Assembly (NCBI RefSeq): GCF_004346685.1
Contig: NZ_SMCO01000001.1
Span: 620,001 to 684,000, forward strand
Origin: Sulfurirhabdus autotrophica
GTDB lineage: Bacteria; Pseudomonadota; Gammaproteobacteria; Burkholderiales; SMCO01
DNA length: 64,000 nucleotides
Direction: 5' to 3'
Of the stretch, positions 47,352 to 56,035 are shown piece after piece. The stretch's first letter is position 1, and each line of letters starts with the position of its first letter. The translations under genes and the position numbers were made by a program. The notes below the pieces were generated by a model. It was not told the origin of the DNA. It did not search any database and saw only the letters and a list, made by a program, of their open reading frames with translations.

Positions 47352-49165
47352 CGTAACAACTCCTCCCCTGTACGTTTTGACGCAATCACCAATTGGGTAA
47401 AACTGTTGGCGTTCACATACAAGCCCAAAAACCGCTCCACAATTTGCGCGAAAGCATGGACGCCACTACCCACAAAACTTTCCTCATCTATCGTCATGCG
47501 CACTTCAATACCACGGACCATGCAGGCGAATGGATTACCCGGCAACCAGGTTGTTGCCGACTTATGTTCTATACCCACTACTCCACCAATCTGCCGCTGT
47601 GAAATCGCAGAACGGGGTAAATCATATAAGCGCAAAATTTCCAGAAATGCCTCCAACCCGCCTTTAGCAAGAGACAAATGGTTCAAGGAGAGATGAGAAA
47701 TCAATCGCCAATGTGCACCGGGGCCACGTTCAAAGCGATATGGTTCAGAGGGTTTACGCAAAAAGCTGATCGCACGCACAATTGAGCCACCTTCCAGAAA
47801 CAAATCGCCGCCTGGGAGTCCATAAGTCAGAGAAGCTGGTAAATCACGGTTACAACAAGTCAATTCAAGGCTAAGGGTGTCAGTTTCAACAGCAGCAGGA
47901 TCAAAATCAATATCCACTATTGAAATTTCAGTTTCATATCCGGGACTTTTTTCTGCAACGAGTTCATCACGCCGCATAACCCAATAATGTCCTTTTCTTT
48001 CACGCGATTCGCCATGCCGCAAAGAATAAAATGGACGAAACTCAGTAACTGATTCGCCTTGTGGTGTTTGGCGAACCAATTTCACCGAATCAATACTATG
48101 CACCTCATAGGCAAAAGCACGACGTGAATCTGCAACGACAGGGTAATGCGCAGAAGTGTGCGTCAAGCGAATGGGATCACCTCGTTGTTTGAACAGATTA
48201 ATTACTGGCGTACAGCCTAGCAATACGTTATTGGCAGACAAAGTCCCTAGCATCCGTGCGGTATTCGAATCAGCACGAAGTCCACTCAACACCAGATGCA
48301 ACACAAACTCCTTGCAACCCTCAGGTAAAATATTAGAAATCGACTCCAGATCAATAGCAAAGAAATTAAATTTTTCAGGAAAAGCAAAATACTCGGTCAG
48401 CAAACGGTAAGCTGGATGTGACCGGGCAGAAAAAGGAATCAGTGATTCATCCTCATCGAACCCAACAGCACTAATCGGGGCTTTGTTCAGCGCTATCCAT
48501 TTCCGGGACTGCGGAATCTCAACATACGCTTTGACCGTTCGCATAAAAAGCGTATCTCTTAAAGCAGCACAAAATGAAGGTTCGCCATCAATAAAAACGC
48601 GCAATGACTTCATACCAAGTTGCGCCAACCCTACTTGCTCAGTCGTTGTTACAATCGAGAGACTGATCTTGGAAGTTGCATTCTGTGGCAGCACAACCGA
48701 CTCAGGCGGTTCGATAATCGGATCAAATTTAGCGTGGGACAAGCGCAATGGAGCGACAGTTACGTCATATGCCGTTTTAAATTTACAAGCTACACCTTTA
48801 ACAGGACGAGTAGTCAGTTCCGTACCACGTTGAATTTGCGTTGCCACAGTCAGTTGAGAAGCGGCAGCGCTATAATCCATGCGCGCAATGGAACAGGATG
48901 GAAATGGTCTAAGATAGTGCGGATAAAGCACGTCAAGCAGTGCTTCAGTGAACTCTGGGTAATCATCGTCTAGTCGCTTGGACGTACGCGCATTGAGTAA
49001 AGCAAAAGATTGAATCATTCGCTCGATATGGGGGTCTTCACAAACCTCACCCACCATAAGCAAACCACCAGCTATTTTTGGGTAGCGCTCGGAAAACTCT
49101 CTTGAATACCGTCTTAAAAATCCAAGTTCACGTTCATAATAAGGAAGCAATTCGTCCAAAATCAC
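47315..49165 (-). CDS. tssF: T6SS baseplate protein TssF
   Basis: A 616-residue baseplate wedge protein. It shows the classical N-terminal LLPYYERELGFLRRYSREFSERYP, then VCEDPHIERMIQSFALLNAR and DDDYPEFTEALLDVLYPHYLRP. Translation starts at GTG 49165 with GGGAGA upstream, overlapping the tssE stop as GTGA. Length is normal for the family. Confidence 0.95.
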   Translation of the reverse strand: MILDELLPYYERELGFLRRYSREFSERYPKIAGGLLMVGEVCEDPHIERMIQSFALLNARTSKRLDDDYPEFTEALLDVLYPHYLRPFPSCSIARMDYSAAASQLTVATQIQRGTELTTRPVKGVACKFKTAYDVTVAPLRLSHAKFDPIIEPPESVVLPQNATSKISLSIVTTTEQVGLAQLGMKSLRVFIDGEPSFCAALRDTLFMRTVKAYVEIPQSRKWIALNKAPISAVGFDEDESLIPFSARSHPAYRLLTEYFAFPEKFNFFAIDLESISNILPEGCKEFVLHLVLSGLRADSNTARMLGTLSANNVLLGCTPVINLFKQRGDPIRLTHTSAHYPVVADSRRAFAYEVHSIDSVKLVRQTPQGESVTEFRPFYSLRHGESRERKGHYWVMRRDELVAEKSPGYETEISIVDIDFDPAAVETDTLSLELTCCNRDLPASLTYGLPGGDLFLEGGSIVRAISFLRKPSEPYRFERGPGAHWRLISHLSLNHLSLAKGGLEAFLEILRLYDLPRSAISQRQIGGVVGIEHKSATTWLPGNPFACMVRGIEVRMTIDEESFVGSGVHAFAQIVERFLGLYVNANSFTQLVIASKRTGEELLRCLPRSGDLSLV

Positions 49166-49653
49166 TCTCCCTTACGTGCAGTACGGCGCGTTTTACTAAT
49201 AGAATACTGCAGAGTGGATGGTTGAAGAACCGCATCAAAACTCACAGGTTCTTTTGCAGGATGAACAACCAGCATCGCAGAAATGGCAAAATTCAGCCGA
49301 TTTATTGAGCCTTCCTGTAATTCAAGAGAGGCATTGACATTCCGCAAGCGAGGCTCGTGCTGTGATATCGCTTTTTCCAGACAACGACAGATATAAGCTC
49401 TGTCATCTGTGCTTGCAAGGCTCAACCCTGCAAAGTCATTTAATCCATAGGAAACAATTGATTTGCTGCATTCAGGATACGGCTTCAAGAGATCTTCGTG
49501 TATCACAGTACGTGTATTCAACAAGGCTTCCAGATCACGTGCAACGGTATCTTTAAGGTCTTCCATAGACAACCGTGAAACAGTACTGAATGTTGATGAG
49601 TAACCATTACCACCCATTAACCTATCAAACAGACCCGGAGCAAAACCCTTCAT
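49162..49653 (-). CDS. tssE: T6SS baseplate protein TssE (gp25-like)
   Basis: A 163-residue gp25-like wedge protein that nucleates the sheath. It contains LFDRLMGG near the start, LKDTVARDLEALLNTR and SIVSYGLNDFAGLSL, in the order of the family. The ATG at 49653 has AGGTG upstream; an in-frame TTG 18 nt earlier is less likely. An intrinsic terminator lies just upstream, between it and hcp. Confidence 0.92.
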   Translation of the reverse strand: MKGFAPGLFDRLMGGNGYSSTFSTVSRLSMEDLKDTVARDLEALLNTRTVIHEDLLKPYPECSKSIVSYGLNDFAGLSLASTDDRAYICRCLEKAISQHEPRLRNVNASLELQEGSINRLNFAISAMLVVHPAKEPVSFDAVLQPSTLQYSISKTRRTARKGE

Positions 49654-49673
49654 ATATAACACCTGATTCAAAC

Positions 49674-49707
49674 AAAAAAAGAACCGCGGAATTTAAACTC
49701 CGCGGTT
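49674..49707 (-). terminator. intrinsic terminator between hcp and tssE
   Basis: Perfect 9-bp arms AACCGCGGA (49682-49690) and TCCGCGGTT (49699-49707) have an 8-nt loop and a seven-T run on the minus strand (a T run also follows on the plus strand). It lies 20 nt after the hcp stop. It should stop most transcripts after hcp, letting only a fraction read into tssE-F-G-H. Confidence 0.88.
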
Positions 49708-49726
49708 TTTTTAACACAATTAAAAC

Positions 49727-50218
49727 TTAAACAGTCTTATTAGTACTCAGATCCCAACCACCAGAAGTATTACCACCAGAACCACCACCAATCTTCTGTT
49801 GAGTATATTTCCATTTAACCTGAGAGTACTTCAAGCTCAGGCTTTCACGCAGAATTTCGCCTTCTGCAATGCTTGGCGCAACATCAGAAATCAGCACATT
49901 GACCAATTCAATTTCAAAGTACTTGATACGGTCACCTTTTCCATCAGCACGAAGAAACTCGATCTTGGCTTTAGGAATGGTTTTACCGGATGAGCAGTTC
50001 TGCAACAGCAAAGGTGTCGCCAAATCAGCCAACTTGTTGATCACGATTTCTTTATGCTCACAACGTTCTGCTGTATGGCCACCACCAGTTGATGAAGTAG
50101 CTGATTTTGGCTGAAGCACTTCCCAAGCAACAGACTTGCACTCAATCCAGTCTTTATGAGAACTATCGGTGGATTCGCCTTTAATGCCTTCAATTTGCAG
50201 ATATACATCTATTGCCAT
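49727..50218 (-). CDS. hcp: T6SS inner tube protein Hcp (TssD)
   Basis: A 163-residue protein forming the expelled hexameric tube. The Hcp pattern is present: DVYLQIEGIKGESTDSSHKDWIEC at the start, HKEIVINKLADLATP in the middle and KYSQVKWKYTQQ near the end. It is encoded between tssC and the terminator, consistent with the high expression Hcp needs. Confidence 0.96.
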   Translation of the reverse strand: MAIDVYLQIEGIKGESTDSSHKDWIECKSVAWEVLQPKSATSSTGGGHTAERCEHKEIVINKLADLATPLLLQNCSSGKTIPKAKIEFLRADGKGDRIKYFEIELVNVLISDVAPSIAEGEILRESLSLKYSQVKWKYTQQKIGGGSGGNTSGGWDLSTNKTV

Positions 50219-50244
50219 TTTTCACATTCCTTTTGAAAATAAAA

Positions 50245-51735
50245 TTAAGATTTGGTCGATTGTGGAAGCTCCGCGACCAGACGGAGTGATACAGAAAGTT
50301 CATCCAACTGAAAATGCGGACGTAAAAACGATACGGCTCTATAAACACCTGGCCGCCCCGGAACTTCAGAAACTTGAACAGAGGCTTCACGTAATGGAAA
50401 CTGTGCTTTAGCTTCCTGGCTGGCGTTATCATCCAACAGCACATATTGCGAAAGCCACCTGTTAAGAAAATCCTCAACATTGGAAGCAGCCGCAAAACTG
50501 CCGATCTTGTCGCGCATCATCGCTTTCATATAATGAGCAATGCGTGAAACAGCAAATATATATTGAAGCTGGGCAGATAACACAGCATTCGCATTTGCAG
50601 AATCAGTATTGTATTTTTTTGACTTCTGAGCAGATTGCGCACCAAAAAATGCCGCGTAATCAGTATTTTTGCAATGCACCAATGAGATAAAACCCAGGTC
50701 GCTTAATTCTTTTTCACGACGGTCAGTGATAGCTATTTCAGTTGGACATTTAAGCGCTACCTCACCTTCGTCTGTCTTAAAGGTATGAGTCGGCAGATCC
50801 TCTACCAAACCGCCACCTTCCACACCACGAATTGCCGCACACCAGCCAAAATCTTCAAAAGCCTTGGTCAACTTGGTACCAAATGCATAGGCTGCGTTAC
50901 ACCACAAATATTTACTATGGTCACTACCATCCACATCTTCTACAAAATTGAAACCTTCAACGGTAGTACCATCCTTTGGATTGAATGGCAAACGGCCCAA
51001 AAAGCGCGGTAAAGTTAATCCTACATAACGGGAGTCTTCGGATTCACGAAAGGATTTCCATTTTGCGTATTCGACAGTATCAAATATTTTAGATAAATCT
51101 CTTGGCTTACCCAATTCACTATATGTTTCAAGGCCAAACAACTCAGGAGAAGCGGCAGAAATAAATGGCGCATGTGAGGCAGCTGCAATATGAGACATTT
51201 GCTCAATAAAATACATATCCTCTGGTTGGCGAGTAATCTCGAAATCGCCAATCAATGCACCGAATGGTGCGCCACCGAAAGTACCAAATTCTTCTTCATA
51301 GATTTTTTTGAACATCGCGCTCTGATCAAAGTCCAGTGCTGACTGGAAGTCCTTAACCAATTCTTTTTTTGTTGCGTTCAAAACCTTGATTTTTAGGTTT
51401 GGGCTTGTTGATGTGTTTTTCATCAAATAATGCAAACCAGTCCAACTACCTTCTAGTTTCTGAAATTCTGGGGCATGCATAACTGCACTGACTTGATCAG
51501 AAATCAAACGATCCAGCTCGGCTAAACGAGCATCAATTGTTGCTGAAAGGTTTTCAGAAACAACAACCGTGCCAGCCATTACCTGATTTACCAGCTCAGA
51601 AATAATGTCTTTTGCACGCTCATGTTCAACTGTAGATTTAGCTACTTTGCTTTGTTCAATAATTTGATCAAGTAATGAGGCATCTTGAGTTACAGATGTC
51701 GCAGAAGAAGTTGAATTAAGCTGTGCGGTCATCAT
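50245..51735 (-). CDS. tssC: T6SS sheath protein TssC (VipB)
   Basis: A 496-residue large sheath subunit. The N-terminal helix region contacting TssB is followed by the core LEGSWTGLHYLMKNT, IGDFEI and FLGRLPF segments and a C-terminal VSFLRPHFQLDELSVSLRLV. AAGGAG lies before two adjacent ATG codons (51735 and 51732). Its start overlaps tssB by 20 nt. Confidence 0.96.
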   Translation of the reverse strand: MMTAQLNSTSSATSVTQDASLLDQIIEQSKVAKSTVEHERAKDIISELVNQVMAGTVVVSENLSATIDARLAELDRLISDQVSAVMHAPEFQKLEGSWTGLHYLMKNTSTSPNLKIKVLNATKKELVKDFQSALDFDQSAMFKKIYEEEFGTFGGAPFGALIGDFEITRQPEDMYFIEQMSHIAAASHAPFISAASPELFGLETYSELGKPRDLSKIFDTVEYAKWKSFRESEDSRYVGLTLPRFLGRLPFNPKDGTTVEGFNFVEDVDGSDHSKYLWCNAAYAFGTKLTKAFEDFGWCAAIRGVEGGGLVEDLPTHTFKTDEGEVALKCPTEIAITDRREKELSDLGFISLVHCKNTDYAAFFGAQSAQKSKKYNTDSANANAVLSAQLQYIFAVSRIAHYMKAMMRDKIGSFAAASNVEDFLNRWLSQYVLLDDNASQEAKAQFPLREASVQVSEVPGRPGVYRAVSFLRPHFQLDELSVSLRLVAELPQSTKS

Positions 51736-52243
51736 CTTCTCCTTGATTTGCAGTTTGTTTACTCAGGTTTGCGAGCTTCTCTGTATTTGTAAGCACACTA
51801 TTCAATATATCTTCCAGCTTTTCGTTTCCTGCCAACTTGTTACGCAAATCAGCTAATTTTGTGCGAGCTTCAAGCAGTTTTTGTAATGGCTCAACTTGCT
51901 GTACAACTGACTCAGGGCGAAAATCTTCCATAGACTTGAATTTCAGTTCAACTGCAAATTCGCCACCTTTATCACTTAAATGATTAGGCACGCGAAATAC
52001 CGCTTTCGGTTCAACTGCCTTCAATACTTCATCAAAATTGTCATTATCAATATTAATGAACTTCCTATCTTTCAAACGCGCTTGAGCCACATCAGAATTG
52101 CCGCTGAAATCACCAACAACCCCCATTACAAAGGGAAGTTCTTTACTTTCGATTGCATCACCAATTTCAACGTCATAGGTCATCTGCACCCGGGGAGGGC
52201 GAATTTTTTGTAAACGCTTTTGAATACTTTCTTTTTTTGCCAT
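51716..52243 (-). CDS. tssB: T6SS sheath protein TssB (VipA)
   Basis: A 175-residue small sheath subunit. It shows KIRPPRVQMTYDVEIG, the motif ELPFVMGVVGDFSGN and FKSMEDFRPESVVQQVEPL in family order. GAGGTTC precedes the ATG at 52243; the ATG 12 nt upstream has no ribosome site. It is the first structural gene of the minus-strand cluster, with the lipoprotein gene upstream. Confidence 0.96.
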   Translation of the reverse strand: MAKKESIQKRLQKIRPPRVQMTYDVEIGDAIESKELPFVMGVVGDFSGNSDVAQARLKDRKFINIDNDNFDEVLKAVEPKAVFRVPNHLSDKGGEFAVELKFKSMEDFRPESVVQQVEPLQKLLEARTKLADLRNKLAGNEKLEDILNSVLTNTEKLANLSKQTANQGEDDDRTA

Positions 52244-52317
52244 ATAGAACCTCATGCCATAAAAATTTTGACCAAGCTGCTAATAATTACAGCCAAGTCA
52301 ATTATCAGAAAAAAAAC

Positions 52318-52944
52318 CTATTTCAATGCACCAAAAGGATTTGAACTTCTGGAATCCTCTTTTGTATCATTTGCTTCAGGCTTACTTACTGGTGCTGATT
52401 TTGATGCTCTCCGAGTAGAGTGTGAAGCACTACGAACTTTAGCAACTGTCTTCATGACTGGCTTTTCTTGTGATGGGACCAATACGGTTTCTCCAAGACT
52501 TTCACGCAGCACTTTTGCCAAGTCCTGTGCTTCTGTTTTAAGAGAACCAGTCAAATCATTCTGGCTACGCAATACCGATAAACTTTTTGTAGAAAGCCTC
52601 AAGCTGCTCACTGCCACAATACTGTTAGCAATTTTGTCATTTGGATCACGTTGCAATGCCTCTAGCGCATTAACAATGGCATCCCCATAATTACCCGAAT
52701 CAAATTTTATTTGTGCGATACGTACCCAAGGCGTTTTATCCGCTGGAAAAGAATTTGCGGTTGTTTTAAACATAACCAGAGCTTTATCTGCCTGACCTGC
52801 CTGGTAAGCTTCATTTGCCTCTGATATTGCAGTTTTCAGTGACGTCGCATTTTCTTGCGCCGTTTTATTAGGCTGAACAGCGCAGCCACTCAGCAACAAA
52901 GATAAAAACGCCATACATAATAAGCTTTTTCTACTATTTAACAT
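52318..52944 (-). CDS. T6SS-associated TPR-like lipoprotein
   Basis: A 208-residue outer-membrane-type lipoprotein with lipobox LLLSGCAVQ. Two TPR-like helical repeats are visible (about 35-110, with ANEAYQAGQADKALVMF and GNYGDAIVNALEALQRDP), then a coiled and basic/serine-rich tail. Similar lipoproteins stand before tssB in other betaproteobacterial T6SS clusters, where the role is unclear. It is first in the operon, 75 nt before tssB, and divergent from tssJ. Confidence 0.82.
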   Translation of the reverse strand: MLNSRKSLLCMAFLSLLLSGCAVQPNKTAQENATSLKTAISEANEAYQAGQADKALVMFKTTANSFPADKTPWVRIAQIKFDSGNYGDAIVNALEALQRDPNDKIANSIVAVSSLRLSTKSLSVLRSQNDLTGSLKTEAQDLAKVLRESLGETVLVPSQEKPVMKTVAKVRSASHSTRRASKSAPVSKPEANDTKEDSRSSNPFGALK

Positions 52945-53142
52945 TAATAAATTTCTCCATCACCACATCAATACAATAGCATATTCTACGGTATGTTTAT
53001 AAAAATATCTAGTACAACGTACTTAAATCAAATTAAGCTTGACCTAATATATGTTGAAATAATAAAATCATCAAAAATTATTTTATGTCATATTTGTTTG
53101 ACATGGTTATTTGCTTTTTTTGGAAAACATTACAACCCATTC

Positions 53143-53775
53143 ATGTCAAATGAAAAATGCAGTCTACTGATTCGAGGATTGCTACTGATCTTTACGCTCT
53201 CTACCGGAGGTTGCGCTGCTGTAGGCGCCGCTTCAGCTGTTGGTCAAGTTGCAAATCTGGTTCTTGAAGCTTCCGGTATAAAAAAACCGGCAGGCCCTGA
53301 GCTGACTGACGCACAAAAACCGCCACGCAACATGTCAATCAAGATTCATGCTGGCGAGAATTTAAATTCCGATTCGGCTGGGCGTCCTCTTGCACTGGTA
53401 GTCAGAATTTACAAACTTAAGCAAGACAACGCTTTTCAGCAGGCAACATACAATACTTTTCTTAATCTCCAACAAGAAAAAGAAATTTTGGGGGCAGACT
53501 TGATTGAGGTAAAGGAAGTCACGCTTATCCCTGGGCAGCGCTATGAAGCTATGGAGAAAGTGACTCAAGAGGCTTACTTCATTGGTGTAGTAGCACTTTT
53601 TCGCGCTCCTGCCCCTCAACGCTGGAAGGTTGCATTTCCTGCACAAGACGCTGAAAAATCCGGCATAGCTATTGGTTTGCATGCTTGCGCAATATCTGTA
53701 GGAACTGGCATCACAACTGAAGGAAATGCTGGCGCAAATAAATTTCTTTCAGATGTGCGATGTCAGAATACATAA
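53143..53775 (+). CDS. tssJ: T6SS membrane-complex lipoprotein TssJ
   Basis: A 210-residue outer-membrane lipoprotein with lipobox TLSTGGCAAVG. It has the TssJ beta-sandwich pattern (MSIKIHAGENLNSDSAGRPL, then VVRIYKLKQDNAFQQ). It normally contacts TssM, which is not in the window. The start was set at 53143 because the lipoprotein signal begins there. A longer frame adds a poor N-terminus. Confidence 0.9.
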   Translation: MSNEKCSLLIRGLLLIFTLSTGGCAAVGAASAVGQVANLVLEASGIKKPAGPELTDAQKPPRNMSIKIHAGENLNSDSAGRPLALVVRIYKLKQDNAFQQATYNTFLNLQQEKEILGADLIEVKEVTLIPGQRYEAMEKVTQEAYFIGVVALFRAPAPQRWKVAFPAQDAEKSGIAIGLHACAISVGTGITTEGNAGANKFLSDVRCQNT

Positions 53776-53820
53776 ACTGCGAAATATGCACCTTAGAAAT
53801 TACTCAGTGAGACTAGTAAC

Positions 53821-55167
53821 GTGAATCTGACATCTAAAGTATTATGGGGCGAAGGACTTTTTTTACGCCCGCAACATTTTCAGCAACAAGACCAGTACCA
53901 TGAAGGGAGACTTCATGAAACTGCCAATGCTTTGCATCCTTACTTATGGGGCATAAGCGCTGTTCAGCTGGATCTGGATGCGTTGGCAAACAATTCTCTG
54001 CGTTTAATCTCTCTTTCATTGATTTTTCAGGATGGGGAGATTTTCAAGGCCCCGGGTGAAGACGAATTGCCTGATGCAGTTGATTTAAGTGATATACCAC
54101 TATCACAACAATCCATTACGTACTATGCGGCAATACCATCATTGAAGCATTTTGGCGGTAATTTTTCACCCACAGGCCACAGCAACAATTCTGTACGCTA
54201 TACACAAGCTAACCTTGAAACACCTGATCTTTTTACTCAAGCAGCACAAGCAGAACTCACTTACTTAAAAAAATCTGTACGTTTAGTGTCTGAACTAGAA
54301 CCTCGCGATTCATATGTCAGTTTGCCCTTGGTGAGACTGCGTCGCGTTTCAACCGGCGGTTTTGAAATAGACCAGAATTTTATGCCACCCTGCCTGTCAA
54401 TCCGCAGTTCACCATTTTTATATATGCAACTGAGAAGACTACTGGATGCATTACAAGCGAAGGTCAACGCATTATACGGACACCATCGCGAACCAAGCAA
54501 AAACACCATTGAGTTTCGTTCAGGCGACATATCCTCCTTTTGGCTGCTACATACAGCAAGTTCGGCTTTTGCTTCGCTTTCACATTACTTTCATCACCCA
54601 ATGCTCCATCCTGAAAGACTGTATGAACAGCTACTTGGATTGGCAGGCGCGCTATTGACGTTTTCCAAGCACTACTCACTCACTGATATACCGCCATATC
54701 AGCATCACGACCCAGAGCCCAGCTTTACCAAACTCTATTCAATTATCAGAGAACTGCTTGATACGGTCATCTCATCGAAATACTTTTCAATTTCTTTATC
54801 CGAAATCAAACCTTCTTATCATCATGGCATGCTGGATTCTGGCAAGATTGATGAAAAAACAACATTTTACCTGGCTGTAAATGCTTCCATGCCAGCTATT
54901 GAACTCGTAGATGTTGTACCACTGCGTTTTAAAGTAGGTGCGCCGGATGACGTTGATAAGTTTGTACTTTCTGCAATGCCTGGCGTGAAATTGGTTCATT
55001 CGCCACAAGTTCCTTCCGCTATCCCGGTTCGACCCGATACTTACTATTTTTCGATTGAACACAAAGGCCCTATTTACGAGCGCATGCTTCAGGCGCAATC
55101 CATCTCAATTTATGTCCCATCTGGCATAGCTGATCTTAAACTTGAACTTTTTGCGGTTACATCATGA
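53821..55167 (+). CDS. tssK: T6SS baseplate/membrane linker TssK
   Basis: A 448-residue protein linking the baseplate to the membrane complex. It begins at GTG 53821 with SKVLWGEGLFLRPQHFQQQDQY, a hallmark of TssK. The N-terminal shell and C-terminal neck/head pattern (GAPDDVDKFVLSAMPGVKLVH) is present. It overlaps tssL by 4 nt (ATGA). Confidence 0.96.
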   Translation: MNLTSKVLWGEGLFLRPQHFQQQDQYHEGRLHETANALHPYLWGISAVQLDLDALANNSLRLISLSLIFQDGEIFKAPGEDELPDAVDLSDIPLSQQSITYYAAIPSLKHFGGNFSPTGHSNNSVRYTQANLETPDLFTQAAQAELTYLKKSVRLVSELEPRDSYVSLPLVRLRRVSTGGFEIDQNFMPPCLSIRSSPFLYMQLRRLLDALQAKVNALYGHHREPSKNTIEFRSGDISSFWLLHTASSAFASLSHYFHHPMLHPERLYEQLLGLAGALLTFSKHYSLTDIPPYQHHDPEPSFTKLYSIIRELLDTVISSKYFSISLSEIKPSYHHGMLDSGKIDEKTTFYLAVNASMPAIELVDVVPLRFKVGAPDDVDKFVLSAMPGVKLVHSPQVPSAIPVRPDTYYFSIEHKGPIYERMLQAQSISIYVPSGIADLKLELFAVTS

Positions 55168-55940
55168 CAATTTCTTCCCCACCTTCCTTACTTGGTGACA
55201 TCAGAGACCACCGTTCCATTTCAGATGTGTCTTTCACACCCCATTCATTAATGGATCTGTTGTACGACGGGTTTTACGCGCTATTTATGCTTAAAAACCG
55301 ATGCACCCCTCAGGACGAAACGACATTTTCCAACAAAATGCAAAAATTCCTGAATGATTTTGAGCGTAATGCAAAAAAACTGGATGCATCTGCTGATGAT
55401 ATTCACAATGCAAAATATGCTTTTTGTGCTGCAGTAGATGAAATCATTTTGCACTCCAAGTTTGAAATTCGCGACAACTGGGAACGCCACCCGCTTCAGC
55501 TAGTCATGTTTGGCGACCAGCTTGCCGGTGAAAATTTCTTTAATCGACTGGAAACACTACGCGCCAAAGGCTCAGCACATCTTCAGGCACTGGAAGTATT
55601 CCACATGTGCCTGCTATTAGGCTTTCAGGGTAAATATATACTGGAAGGCCCCGAAAAGCTCAATTACCTGACTGCGCGCCTGGGGGATGAAATTGCTCAT
55701 ATGAAAAACAAACGGGCGCCATTTGCCCCCTTCTGGGAGCGCCCGGATACAATCGCAAACAAACTGCGAAATGAAGTACCACTATGGGTGATCTGCTCTG
55801 TATTTGCCCTGATAGCTTTGACCGGTTTTATAGGTTTGAACTGGATGTTGGCCAGTTCAACAGAAGCGAGCATTAACGGCTACAGCAATCTCATCAGGCT
55901 AGCACCGCCTGCAGCTAACCTCACGATTACTTTACCCTGA
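55164..55940 (+). CDS. tssL: T6SS membrane protein TssL (DotU-like)
   Basis: A 258-residue inner-membrane protein of the DotU family. The cytosolic domain (about 1-205) contains FYALFMLKNR, KYAFCAAVDEIILHS and LQVMFGDQLAGE-like segments. One C-terminal membrane helix (about 212-232, WVICSVFALIALTGFIGL) and a short periplasmic tail follow. There is no C-terminal OmpA-type peptidoglycan-binding domain. It is translationally coupled to tssK. Confidence 0.95.
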   Translation: MTISSPPSLLGDIRDHRSISDVSFTPHSLMDLLYDGFYALFMLKNRCTPQDETTFSNKMQKFLNDFERNAKKLDASADDIHNAKYAFCAAVDEIILHSKFEIRDNWERHPLQLVMFGDQLAGENFFNRLETLRAKGSAHLQALEVFHMCLLLGFQGKYILEGPEKLNYLTARLGDEIAHMKNKRAPFAPFWERPDTIANKLRNEVPLWVICSVFALIALTGFIGLNWMLASSTEASINGYSNLIRLAPPAANLTITLP

Positions 55941-56035
55941 GTTATGCCACTATCTGGTTCTATTTTCACTTTTGAAAAAAATGTCGATAATGGCATTTGT
56001 TTCAAGCGCGCTTCAACGTTTCGGATTCATGTCAC

